Source of the DNA: Endomychus coccineus
Lineage: Eukaryota > Arthropoda > Insecta > Coleoptera > Endomychidae
DNA: 64,000 nt
Direction: 5' to 3'
Assembly (NCBI GenBank): GCA_958510875.1
Contig: OY294070.1
Location: forward strand, 21,939,631 to 22,003,630
Under the pieces are notes generated by a model, which searched no databases, was not told the origin of the DNA, and worked only from the letters and a program-made list of their open reading frames with translations. Made by a program: the position numbers and the translations under genes. Shown piece after piece: positions 11,225 to 21,695 of this stretch; position 1 is the stretch's first letter, and every line of letters begins with the position of its first letter.

Positions 11225-11852
11225 ATTCTTTAACGGTAACTGAATAAAGTTTTCTTGGAAAGTATTCCAATCATAAAATTAGCTAAATATCTGCCGCATA
11301 CATCTGTCGTTTCATCCACGATGATAAACAAGAAATTGCCCCCTATGTCCCGTTCAATTTTTGGTATACATTTCACATACCATTTATCCATAGTTTGTTT
11401 TGTCAATGTACTCTCCTCCGGTAAAGATATATTAAAATGTTTTTTTTTTAATAATTTTAAACTAGGATGATTAACTTCATACAGAGGAATGTTGGATGCA
11501 ATCATCATCTGGCATAAATCAAATTTGAATGTGTCCTCTTCCGTTGTTTTTTTGAACTACTTAAACTATCCCGCAGAGATGTTTGGACTAACTTAGAGGA
11601 ATTAAATTTTTCTGAATTCCGTTTATGAAGTGGAGTTTCACAATGCTGGTTAATAAAGTACTTTTCAGTACTTGAAATCTGAGAATTTTAAAACTTAAAA
11701 ATAATTAGAATTTTAATACCACTCTGGAATTTAGTTATGGGGGTGGATGAGAGAGGGAGAGAAAAAATAAAACTTACCGATTTGCCGCACGGTTTGCAAA
11801 ATGCGCCATCTCCTTCTAGAGAAAGTTCCGGATATGGTCGAATCCATACACT
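11225..11852 (-). pseudogene. hAT transposase 5' part with a 99-bp intron
   Basis: Exon 1 (11852-11778) encodes VWIRPYPELSLEGDGAFCK ending CKPCGKS, with the first C-x2-C pair of a BED-type zinc finger, and stops at a donor TCG|gtaagt. Exon 2 begins after ttctcag at 11678 with ISSTEKYFINQHCETPLHK, which supplies the His pair. The reading phase is preserved across the intron (11679-11777). Exon 2 continues to a seven-A run near 11550 where one base is missing. It then resumes as FDLCQMMIASNIPLYEVNHP and FIIVDETTDVCGRYLANFMI, the hAT block around the catalytic D. The sequence is lost below 11225. Confidence 0.8.
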
Positions 11853-12224
11853 TTACTTAGAAGGTATCTTTCTAAACAAACTCACGAATCGTCTAAAACT
11901 TTTTAAAATGTGTGTTCTTTACTTTTCCACATACGCAACAAAAGTAAACTCTTATACAGTAACCGTATGTACAACTGATAATTGTTTATTATAAAAGGGC
12001 AATAGTTAATCCTCAAGCCTCGATCAGGTAAATTTTCCTAAGAAACCATTAATGAACAAACCATTGATATTCTAATTATTGACCCGAATTTTATTACAGA
12101 AAGGTTTAGTAATAGAAATAGGTACCATAAAATTAAAAAAAGGCATAAATTTACGAAAAATGGTAATATGTGCAAAAAACACCTAGAATAGGCAAAATAG
12201 GCAAAAAAGGCAGTTTGAGTATAA

Positions 12225-12815
12225 TCCGAGCTTTAATTATCATTATTAAGTGTATTTCTCATTACTTAGTGAATCCCCAGACAAAACTCTTTAACGCTTG
12301 CATTAATACTGGCACATTTCCAAAATATTTGAAACTATCTAAAAGTATTACCGATACATATAAAAGGTTCAAAAAATGAGTTGAATAACATTAGACCTAT
12401 GTCTAATAATTGGAAAGATATTAGAAAAATATCTAACCTGTCAAATTATAGATCACTTCGAGGATAATAATATTTTCACGGAAGAACTATTTGGGTTTCA
12501 AAAAAACAAATCCACAACATTTGTGCATTTTGGCTCAATTTTCTGTGATCTCACAAAAGCATTCGATTGTGTTTCTACCGATATTCTGATGCCTAAACTG
12601 AACAGTTTTAAAATTTCTGAAGCATCATTGTCTTTGATACGGTCTTATTTATCTGGTAGAACGCAAGTTGTCTATATGCATTCTCCAAACTCGTCTAGAG
12701 TGCCGATTACCTTAGGGGTACCTCAAGGCTCCATACTTGGACCTGTACTCTCTTTAATATACATTAATGATATACCGTTACAAGTTCCTGAAGGCAAACT
12801 AATCCTATCGTTATA
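12225..12815 (+). pseudogene. Jockey-like LINE reverse transcriptase fragment
   Basis: Pieces in shifting frames match LINE RT in order. TKLFNACINTGTFPKYLKLS, then FEDNNIFTEELFGFQKNKST, then the first catalytic block IFCDLTKAFDCVSTDIL, SLIRSYLSGRTQVVY and TLGVPQGSILGPVLSLIYIN. The frame from 12523 to 12816 is open, but the expected FADD block never follows because the fragment ends where the tyrosine recombinase starts. There are several frameshifts upstream. Confidence 0.85.
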
Positions 12816-12819
12816 GCAA

Positions 12820-13145
12820 ATGTTCAGTGCAGTCAGTTGGCATTCATACTTTTGCAAAAATTCCATTAAAAATTGCGGAATATTTGAAACTTCCTGATGC
12901 TTCAAGTTACACCGGCCATTGCCTGAGAAGGATTCTGCAACTTTTCTTGCCAACAGTGGCGCTGATATTCAGGTTCTTAAACGGCATAGGGGATGGCGAT
13001 CTAAAATCGTAGCTGAAGGATACGTGGAAGAAAGCATTGGTAATACAATAAAAAATTCTAAGAGGTTATTTAACGATGCTCAACTTGGACAAACCCAAGA
13101 AGCGCCTTTAGGAATTGTGGTGAATGAAAAAAATGTTCAGCAATA
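12820..13145 (+). pseudogene. Tyrosine recombinase C-terminal domain, Crypton-like
   Basis: VGIHTFAKIPLKIAEYLKLP leads to YTGHCLRR in one frame. A single missing base near 12925 shifts the frame to SATFLANSGADIQVLKRHRG, then GWRSKIVAEGYVEESI, ending at a stop at 13143-13145. This contains the HxxR box (HCLR), the H/W box (RHRGW) and the nucleophile tyrosine (EGYV) of tyrosine recombinases in the right order and spacing. Animal TEs with such enzymes include Cryptons and DIRS-like elements; the lack of RT or RNase H of that type favours Crypton. The N-terminal half with the first catalytic Arg is absent. Confidence 0.75.
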
Positions 13146-14030
13146 ACTAGTTGATGCAGGGAGGTCAAAAGTTGTGACCTTTTCTAACTTAAACAACTGC
13201 TTTTTTAATATTTATTGTCATAATACTCAAAATAAACGTTTTCATTTTTTGTTAAATAGTGTTTTAAATGATACTGATGTTCTTATGCAGTAAAATGTCT
13301 CACTACTGTACGATTCTAAGTTCGTCAATGCAATGCATTACTGTACAGAATGCGAAAAATGATTTTACATTATGTAAACGCCGAAACCATAGATAAGTAT
13401 ATAGTGAGGTTAAAAATATCATGATACAAATTCATTCTCTGTACCTTACACAAACATTTCCGCCTATTAACTCAAAACATGTTCATTAAAATTAAAAACA
13501 TTATGATAAAACAACATTCTTCCAACCTTTAATTAAATTCCCTCTTAACAAATTTGTCCTCTAGTCGAGCATGGACTTTATCTGATCTTGATTATTATAT
13601 TGGTACCTATAATGATTTGGAACCGGAAATTGTCTGCTTATGGGTTGTTAGACTTTCTTAGATATTTGTTCGTTTCAAGCGGCGTTCTAGATCTTGTGAA
13701 GATGAAAACAACGCTTCGCAGCTCGATATGTTCATCTATCTCCTATCTATAGCTTGAGTTTTACGAATCGTTAATATACAGGACAAACTGGAAGCAGTTT
13801 TATTGTGCGGTTCCAAGAACATTTGAGACTCTAATTACTCGAACCAGCAACATAATCATAATGTCATCCTTTAGATTTTCAGTTCTGATTTAATAGTTTT
13901 AAGTTTTTATTCTCCGTTGTTATATCATAATTTGAATTTGTTTTTTTCCTTTCTTTTATCTTGAAGAATGTAAGCCAATACTTGGTATTTAGCATGAATA
14001 AATTATTCTATTCTATTCTATTCTATCCCG
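13146..14030. other. Unassigned DNA ending in a LINE-like 3' tail
   Basis: No coding region was recognised. At 14005-14029 an (ATTCT)n tract follows gcatgaataaattattct. Short tandem repeats after an AATAAA-like sequence are typical of some LINE 3' ends, so a LINE 3' untranslated region may occupy roughly 13880-14029. Confidence 0.35.
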
Positions 14031-15029
14031 ATATCTTAAATATTCAGGACAAAGGACATAAAGTTAATAGTCTAGAAACAATGGCAATTTCAAAAATAAC
14101 AAAAGACAATAGTAATTTAATATTAAATCACCAAATTTATGTGTATAATTCAAAATTTTGTAAATAACCTCTCACCCAAACTATTCACTACCCATCCTCC
14201 AATTTCTATCCTGTTTTGAATTGTAATATATAAGGTTCTAATTTTTTATGTAGTTTCAATTGATAACATTATTTGGGGCATTACTTGTTATAAATGAAAT
14301 GTTACAAGTTGTAGTGCAATTCAAGTTGTATTTCTCAAACTGTAAAAAGAATATAAACCACGTGAATGCCGAAACCACAGGTTTAACTTTTCTTCTTTTT
14401 GAAAATTATTCGTTCACTTGAATCAGAGAATGATGGCAGGTGGAGCATGGCAAAGAGTAAATGTTAGTGGATTATTGCTAGTCGGAAGAGAAGTCAAATG
14501 AATAACCGTCATTATGTGGACCCAAATAGTGTTGAATCTGTAACCACTTAATTAAATATGTTATACTAACGTTAAATATCAGATTCTGATAGATTTTTAT
14601 CTCGATTATAATCGCCAGTTCCTTTCATTCATTCTTTATATTTAATTGGAATATTTCCAGCTACTAATTGTATGAATATCTACTGAAATATTTTGAATTA
14701 AAATTATAAACTTCATTGTGGAACAGCATTCTTTCGATATTTAATTGAACTTCCTTTTAACCACTTGTCCTCTATTTGAGCATGATCTCTATCTGATTCT
14801 GGTCATTATAATTCAATGATATCAATCTGTATGAGAAACTACATATGAATCACTTAAACCAATATATTTCAGAAATTCGTAATTGTCTATATCTATATGT
14901 TTGTGTGATTTCAGACGATGGTTAATATTTATTCTTCGATTTCGACATTCCTAACATTTTTGTCAGGACCACCACCATGTTTTTGTGGTCGAAATGTTCT
15001 CTAAGCCGGTGATGTATTGAATCGGGTGT
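14031..15029. other. No gene recognised; contains a diverged duplicate of 13.5 kb
   Basis: The stretch at about 14700-14825 resembles 13493-13620, sharing anchors such as cttgtcctct and gagcatg. It is otherwise AT-rich with no frame. Confidence 0.35.
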
Positions 15030-15190
15030 TCGGTAAATTCTACGAAAATAAATTCTTCGTAAACAATTCTTCGGAAGCAGATCATCGAAAAGTCATTTCT
15101 TCGAAAAACAGTTCTTCGAAAATAATTTCTTCGAATTACCCTTTCTTCAAAAGACAGTTCTTCGAAGATGAAATTCTTCAAAGAATAATG
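15030..15190. repeat. Short tandem repeat with TTCTTCGAA core
   Basis: About nine degenerate copies of a 15-18-bp unit containing ttcttcgaa or a variant. Because TTCGAA is palindromic, both strands show short open frames rich in Phe/Arg/Glu that are not real proteins. Confidence 0.8.
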
Positions 15191-15285
15191 TTAACCACAA
15201 AAGGGTAGGCAGGATACGATTATAAAATATAAATGGGTGAGACAACACAAGAGAAATGAATATAAAAGTCTTTTACTGGAAACAA

Positions 15286-15480
15286 CTATGACTTAATTCG
15301 TGATATCCATTGGGGGCCAAACTGTTCGGCTAATCGTCGGATTCTTTCCTCAGTGTCTTGGTATTTTCTTTTTGAGGATACTAGTCTGGTCAAATTAGAC
15401 GTAAAAAACGTAAAAGCTCGGAAAAAACTGACTGAACCAATCAATTTTTTTTTTGCAAATCGTTCTTGGACGCATACTGG
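15286..15480 (-). CDS. Candidate 3' terminal coding exon (unrecognised)
   Basis: The minus strand holds an open frame ending in SSKRKYQDTEERIRRLAEQF then GPQWISRIKS and a TAG stop at 15286-15288. The last ~30 residues have protein-like composition with a charged, helix-prone segment. Upstream the frame stays open to about 15480 but becomes Phe-rich and less convincing. A plausible acceptor (ctaatttgaccag) would start the exon near 15375. There is no start codon, as expected for a terminal exon. I do not recognise the product, and a TE origin is possible. Confidence 0.3.
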   Translation of the reverse strand, partial: PVCVQERFAKKKLIGSVSFFRAFTFFTSNLTRLVSSKRKYQDTEERIRRLAEQFGPQWISRIKS

Positions 15481-15554
15481 ACGATATTGAATCTGGTCGC
15501 TTGGACATTTTTCAATTGTTAAACTGGAAATTGGCCAATTTTCATGGTCAATTC

Positions 15555-15850
15555 ATTGGAAAATTATCCAAAATTTTGTAAATTTGGTAAGTATTGCCAA
15601 AATTGGCTGTAAAACTACACTCGGGGGTTTTCGAGGTAGCTGATCATGATTCCGAAGTTAGATTTACCATTTTCGAACACTTTAGCTAGAAATTGCCAAA
15701 TTGGACATTTGGCAATTTTTGTTAAAATTGCCTAGAAAATTTCACTCGACGGTTTTCGAGGTCGCTATTCATGATTCTAGAGTAACATTTTTAGTTTATC
15801 AAATATTGATAAAAATGGATAAAAAATTGATTCCGAGGGTTTTGACAATT
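15555..15850. repeat. Diverged copies of the 27-kb satellite
   Basis: Two or three degenerate units carry the signature cactcgggggttttcgaggt followed by gctgatcatgattc and aaaattgcca motifs. The same signature repeats five times at 26.76-27.43 kb, so this is an outlying, older patch of one satellite family. Confidence 0.7.
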
Positions 15851-18143
15851 TTTGAATAAATTTTTATTGACTGATTATTCACTAGTACGGCACTGCTATC
15901 AAAAGTCAGTGAATTTATCCGTGATTGTAAATCATTTGTTTCACATGTAATATCAAATGACGCAAGGTTCGAGAATCAGGACTTTCTGATATATCTGTCT
16001 CTTGCAAATGATAGTTTTGGAATGGTACCCAGTATTTTTTTATGCATCTACTCTATCCTTCATCTCTATAGTTTATAATGAGGCGCTCATTTGAATCCGA
16101 GCGAAATTTTCTAGGCAATTTTAACAAACATTGAGAAATTATGTAATTCGTACTACTTCTGATTGTTAATGTTCTTGTTATGGTCAAAATAGTATATATA
16201 AACTCACTTCTATTCGAATTGATGGATTTCATAATTATCGGATGAAAATTAAGGAAACTAGAGGATCTATTGTTCCATGCAATAGAGGCCGAACGATTGA
16301 TCATAGGAAGCTGTGTATAGGTTTTTCAAATTGTTTGGAAAATTTCCTGTCTGTGTCTGTGTGTTGTAACTTGCTCAACTTCTCTGCAAGCAAAATTTGG
16401 AATAACAGTATACTTGGTATTTCACAAACCCTGATGTTAAGTTACATTTAACACAATTTCTTTGCTATTGCATGTGCGATGAAAAAAATTGTCACACCAT
16501 TCTAAAGCTTAATCTTTGGCGATAGTTATCTTCCATTTTTGTCTTGAAAAATAATTGAGTATTTGTCGTTTGAAATTTCACTTCATCAAATAACAGGTGA
16601 CACCCAAATGTTCTGACTTAAAATAATAAAAATAGTAGCATTTCGGCCATAAATATGGTATCAAATGGAAGCTTATTTATTGCTCTTCCATTTGCAATGG
16701 TTTACTTTTGTCCGCATTCGCTGTTGATTGTAGGAAGGAAAATTAACTCTTATGGTAATTCACCCTCATCATCGGTTCTCATTTTATGCAACTTCTGCCT
16801 GACGAAATTTTGTTGCTCAGCATTATGACAACCAACGCAGACATCCGATGCCACATATACTATTGTCTACGGAGTTTAGTATGGAGTTGTTGTACTCGTT
16901 GTAGCATCCGAAATTACAATTTTATTATTTTTGAATGAAAATTAATATAATTAGTTTTTCTTTAGTTTTCAAGTGTCAGCATTTCAATCAACAATTATAT
17001 ACATTTTTATATTTAATAATAAAAAATGTGTAATGGGCGGTACAATCCCTGTAAAGAGTATGAATGTAACCCGATAGTCATTATAATAAATACACATTAT
17101 TTTATGTTCAAAATATATTATTTATTGATATTCACATCGATGTAAATGGAAGTAATGTTAAACAGAATTGGTCCGAATTGAAGATGTCTACGGATTGTGG
17201 TAAAAGAAAACATCTTCAATTCGGACCAATGAACAAATAATCTAAAAAGAAACGCAAAATGTAAACATATAAACATTTCCGTCAAATGTCAGTATGATCG
17301 GAAATTACACCACAAATAATTATTTGAAAGAAAATTTTGTACTTCCGTATTAGTAGTATTAAAAAAAACATCAAGACGATATTCACTATTATATTTGTTG
17401 CTGTCATCCAACATTCGAACAATGACAATAATAAACTAGATATAACACAACGTCATCAATGTGTAGTACACATGCATAAGTTTTCACTTATACACATCAC
17501 TAATGTTATATTCTTATGACAAGAATTATATTCACAATTTTTAAAACCTTGCACGTAGATTCGATACTAAGTACTCAATGTACAATTAATAAATTCAATA
17601 AGAATATAACTTCCGTCTGCACGAGGACCGAGGATTGAGTAAATGAATAACGTCGAGTATCCGACTCAGATATGCACACGTGTGTAAGCATATAGAGAGA
17701 CTACCTGACGCCTGACCCAAGTAGTTTCGCAGGCGGCAGTACACATAGTGCCTAATATATATAGCTACAGCGTGACGGCACGTGACGGACTCATGGTTTT
17801 ACCCCCATCTGAAATAGCTCAACGCGCCTAAAGAAGTTTTCACTTCAACAAAGAAACTTGTTTCATTTAGCTATAATTCCATCTGAAAAACTGAAAATAC
17901 TACTCGAAACGGGCTACTGCACACGTACGCACAAACAAAAACATCTCAAAAATAGTCTGATACGATTCAGAAATGTTCAAAACAGATATATCCGCGAAAA
18001 TCCGGAAATTTTTTTTGGCTCGATACAATACTTCCCTTACACTATTTACTGCGTATAGTGAGGGAAATGAAAGTTATTGAAGATTATGTTTTCATACACA
18101 CTCTTTGTGAATAAATAGCACCTTAAATTGTGAATTAAAAATT
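15851..18143. other. No gene recognised (one perfect hairpin inside)
   Basis: Apart from the inverted repeat at 17167-17230 I see no structure. Short open frames (16053-16451, 17337-17519, 17858-18058) have no recognisable motif and AT-driven composition. Confidence 0.4.
17167..17230. other. Perfect 21-bp inverted repeat with 22-nt loop
   Basis: attggtccgaattgaagatg plus t (17167-17187) is exactly complementary to 17210-17230. The arms and loop are of small-RNA-precursor size. A perfect stem in otherwise unremarkable AT-rich DNA suggests recent origin or selection. The flanks do not extend the pairing. Confidence 0.7.
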
Positions 18144-18476
18144 CTAATTCATTCTATAGGTACATGGATCTTCATTCATAGGTAGATTCATTCGATTCGG
18201 TTCATTCAATGTTAAACGTTCGCCCCAAGGCTTGTCTGAAGATACATTGCTATTATGTGTATTTAAAGAATACAGAAATAAATTATCGCCCACTTTCTTA
18301 AAGAGCACTGTGGTTTCATACCAAATTATCCCATAACAATTCATGAATGCTATAGAGCGCTGAATTAGCAAAGCGAGCCGTCCAAGCGTCCAATTAAAAA
18401 TGAGACAAGCATTCGCGGCGATACAGGTCGTTCTTAAAGTCGAACTCGAGAACATCGGTTCATTTATCTCGTACAT
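18144..18476 (-). CDS. Unrecognised 110-codon open frame
   Basis: This is the longest minus-strand frame in the region that I could not assign to a TE or a repeat (starts MYEINEPMFSSSTLRTT, ends MNEDPCTYRMN). It shows no clear domain, signal or zinc-binding pattern; one weakly hydrophobic stretch (LALLIQRSIAFMNCYGIIWY) is present. It may be chance. Confidence 0.15.
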   Translation of the reverse strand: MYEINEPMFSSSTLRTTCIAANACLIFNWTLGRLALLIQRSIAFMNCYGIIWYETTVLFKKVGDNLFLYSLNTHNSNVSSDKPWGERLTLNEPNRMNLPMNEDPCTYRMN

Positions 18477-18984
18477 ACTACTTTGATGTCTACGAAATGT
18501 GGATGTAACTTTGCAAGATCAGCATGGAATGTACCATAATTACCCAAACAATTGCCAGTTCAGCGCAAAAATCCTGAAGGTGTCACAAGAAAAAGACATA
18601 GCTACCTGATAAATCTGCTGTTTTTGTAAAAATAGTTCAATTCACAACAAAATTAACATGATGATGAATCAAATGATAGTCAAATTGTTTTCGTTTTTAC
18701 TTTGTTCAAAATGAAAGTTTATTCTTACATTATATCTTCATTCTTCCATTTATCTGTATTTTTGAGTATAGTGAGATGTTTGAGGGTTTTAATAAAAGAA
18801 TAACATATTTCATTATGACATATTGAGTAGGAACCAGACATCATTTGACACGTTGATCTGTTTTTCTGTCTACAACTACCTGTCTTCAACTATTATTGAT
18901 TGTATGGGATACTCATACTACTAATAACTTAACTACATTAATTTTACCACCACACCTCCCCCCGGTAATTATAAAACAATTTTC

Positions 18985-20480
18985 TTTTTTAAAATGAAAT
19001 CAAACTTGTTTCTTCTACACTTTGACTATACGAGTGGGAAAGGGGAAACCTATAATGTTCGAGGAACATTGTGTGAGCCAGCAATGAAATGTTAGGAGGG
19101 AAGTTATGTATTCGAGTTTTTCTTGAAGGTTTGGAGGTTACAGGCATAGGGAAATACCTCGCTAGATGAAGAGAACTGGTAAGGAGTATTTCGGCAGGTC
19201 TCGAGCTTGACAAAGAAGGGGTTTGAGCTCGTTTAGTTGCCTACCTGAAATCCTTCGTGGTGGATCATACGAGATTTCTGATGAACACCGACCATGTAAG
19301 AACATCAATCAAACGAATAGCTCTCTTCTGAATAAAATCCAAGAGCTTCAGCGTATCTTGGAAGCCGAACTCCAAACGAATGTGGAATGTGGACAGTACT
19401 CCAGAACAGGTCGAATCTGTGCTTTGTAGGTTATGAGGAACTGCTGAAATGTAAAAGTAGCTCTTGGCACGGAATAGAAAACAAAGTTTTTGTGAAGCGG
19501 TTTTCGCAATGGACCTTACATGATAGTCCCATGAGAGGGTGCTGCTGGTGGTAAATCCGAGAATGGATATGGAAGACTTCATAGGAATAGTTGTACCTAC
19601 AATTAGTAGATTAGGGATTGTGGGATCCCCCTTCCTGGAGAAGACGCTAGCCTGAGTTTTGGTTGTATTTCAAAATCTTTGCCAGATCTCCATTAATTGC
19701 GTCAACCTGTCTCTGTCCCGTTCTCTGACTTCATTGGATGGTGTAGGGGCTTTAGATAAGAAAGATGTATGAATTGTACCATCACCTGCAAAGCTATGGA
19801 CGGGACAGGAGGTCACTTCCAGCAGATCGTTTATATGGAGCAGAAATAAAGTTGGTGCCAAGATAGATCCTTGTGGAACACCAGCATGGAGGTATTTATC
19901 TGATAGAAAACTCGATAGCAAGCGACAAAGTTGAGGCAGAAAACCATGTGACGGAAGTTCCCCAAGAAGGCTTTTATGCCAGACTCATTCAAATGCTTTG
20001 GAAATATCCAATGCTACAGCTAGAGATTCCCCATGTTTTTGAATAGATTTCTGCTATATATGTGTTACGTGTGCAAGCAGGTCTCCTGTTGATCTCTGCT
20101 GACGAACTGCCGGTCATTCACGATTGCTCTCTAGGTGTTGCATGAGCTCGATGTTGATTGCTTTCTCCACCACTTTAGAGATCACAGATAATAGTGCAAT
20201 GAGTCAATAATTTATTAGAATGGGTTTTGTTTCCTTAGTTCGGATTTGGTTCGAGTCTAGCTGTGTTCCAGCTGGAAGGAAACTTACCAAGTTTGTCTAA
20301 AAAGCTAAACAACCTGCAGCAAACTGGTGTTAATTCAGGCGTATATTCGTTGAGACGACAGGTGGAATTTCGTCTGGCCCCATAGACTTTTTGGTGTTGA
20401 GACCAAGCAGAATGCGCCTAATTGTGCCCTGACTGAAGACAATTTCAGGCATATACATAAAATGACACGCATAATGTTAT
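18985..20480 (-). pseudogene. Jockey-like LINE RT, 3' two-thirds
   Basis: On the minus strand the order is the EN-RT linker (about 20460-20300), VISKVVEKAINIELMQHLES, AVALDISKAFE (about 20000), LLSSFLSDKYLHAGVPQGSI, LAPTLFLLHINDLLEV, then the active site HSFAGDGTIHTS. There the expected FADD is FAGD, a lost catalytic aspartate. LGFTTSSTLSWDYHVRSIAK, LCFLFRAKSYF and the C-terminal IQKRAIRLID and SHSYSQSVEETSL follow. Several frameshifts interrupt it. The second Jockey copy at 24 kb is colinear with it, which confirms the family and identifies the SINE insertion there. Confidence 0.88.
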
Positions 20481-20524
20481 TAGCATTGTCTGTCCAATCA
20501 AGTATCACAAAAAGTTCTGAGAAG

Positions 20525-20720
20525 AACTCATTCTACCCACTGTGAATCGCATTTAAAATATGGTATCATCCTTTGGGGTAATTTGAACGCATATTTCGAC
20601 TACAACGCTAAGCAATTCGTTTTATATGTAATGGTATATATAGAAAATGTTGTAAAAATTATTCAAAGAACTGAAAAATGCTTATACTACCATCTCTTTC
20701 TATCTAAGATGCTTGAATAT
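20525..20720 (+). pseudogene. LINE RT C-terminal fragment
   Basis: HCESHLKYGIILWGNLNAYF is the conserved segment downstream of the RT palm in Jockey-type LINEs (usually SHLxYGIxLWG). It is on the opposite strand from both neighbouring LINEs, so it derives from a third insertion. Only about 40 codons are assignable. Confidence 0.6.
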
Positions 20721-20751
20721 GCGCTCATGAAAATCACAAAAAGGCTTTTTT

Positions 20752-21695
20752 TCTTTTGTTGCGGAGGTGAAGAAAACCCTTTATAAGGAGGTTCTGAGCC
20801 TTTGAGTCTCAAGGTCTACTGTGAGAGTCACCATTCCAGGCATACTCACTAAAAACTTCACCCCCTTTGTAGGCTTGTCTGGCTATTGCCTCCGGTGACA
20901 CTTAGGCCTGCTGGCCCATTGTATCTCGCCTATGTTTTGTTTCTTTACGGTATCCACTCGAATATTTTTGTACCTTGTACGAGTTTGTACAAGTCCTTTA
21001 CAGGGTGGGAACTGAATAATTCTGGTTCGCCGTTAGGCTTTCCCAAGATTGATTGTCTTTTGCGATCCAGTGCCTCGTATTTACACAGTATGTGTGTCAC
21101 TGTTTCTGTATCCTTACCGCAAAGTCTGTATTTCTCCCCATGTTCAGTTTCTGGAATTTCTTCCCAGTATTATTTGTGGTTTTCCATGATCCAGTCTTCC
21201 ACAGACCTTCGTGCTGTACGTTTTGGTACCCTCGTGGTCTGTTCTGGATCAGGAGCGTTCTCCGACCCTCTTTTTACAAGTTCGTCGCCTTTTTTCATTA
21301 CCTGTGGTTCCCTGATGTCCCGACACCCAAATCAGCCTAACGCGGTTTCGGTCTGCCAGTATTTCAAGTTCTTTTTTGTATGTCCATACCAGACGGGAGG
21401 TCACTTCCTGACTTCTCATTGCCTTGAGTGCAGTCTGACTGTCTGTCAATATGTGGATCTGCTCATCATCGATGGCTCTCCGATTGTTTTCCTTCACACA
21501 TTGGAGCATTGCATATACCTCTGCTTGGAAGACAGAGGTGTGTCTACCCAATGAATAGCTCAAGCCAGTCTTTGGGTTTCTTGAATATACTTCTGCACCT
21601 GCACCTTTTTCAGTCTTAGACTCGTCTATATACCAGATATTTTCCTGTAGAATGTCGCCCAGGTTTGTATGTTCCTATTCAGTCCTTTCTGGTAT
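20752..21695 (-). pseudogene. R1/I-like LINE: RNase H domain and 3' region
   Basis: The minus strand reads IWYIDESKTEKGAGAEVYSR (first catalytic D block; the usual DGS is DES), SYSLGRHTSVFQAEVYAMLQ (E block), HILTDSQTALKAMRS (second D) and RLIWVSGHQGTTGNEK (His block). All four RNase H catalytic positions are thus visible. Downstream, 20935-20752 is the 3' region, whose sequence is strikingly similar to the 3' half of the SINE at 24545. The upstream part continues beyond the inserted CXC element at 23604-23850. The long plus-strand open frame here is antisense noise. Confidence 0.85.

Noticed and set aside
15030..15190. Heat-shock element cluster because of repeated TTC/GAA
   Set aside because: TTC and GAA blocks abut without the 2-bp spacing of heat-shock elements; the pattern is a simple tandem repeat.
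20886..21554. 222-codon plus-strand open frame, the longest in that region
   Set aside because: It is antisense to a clear LINE RNase H domain and its 3' region; its residue composition (Ser/Cys/Phe-rich) is that of an antisense frame.
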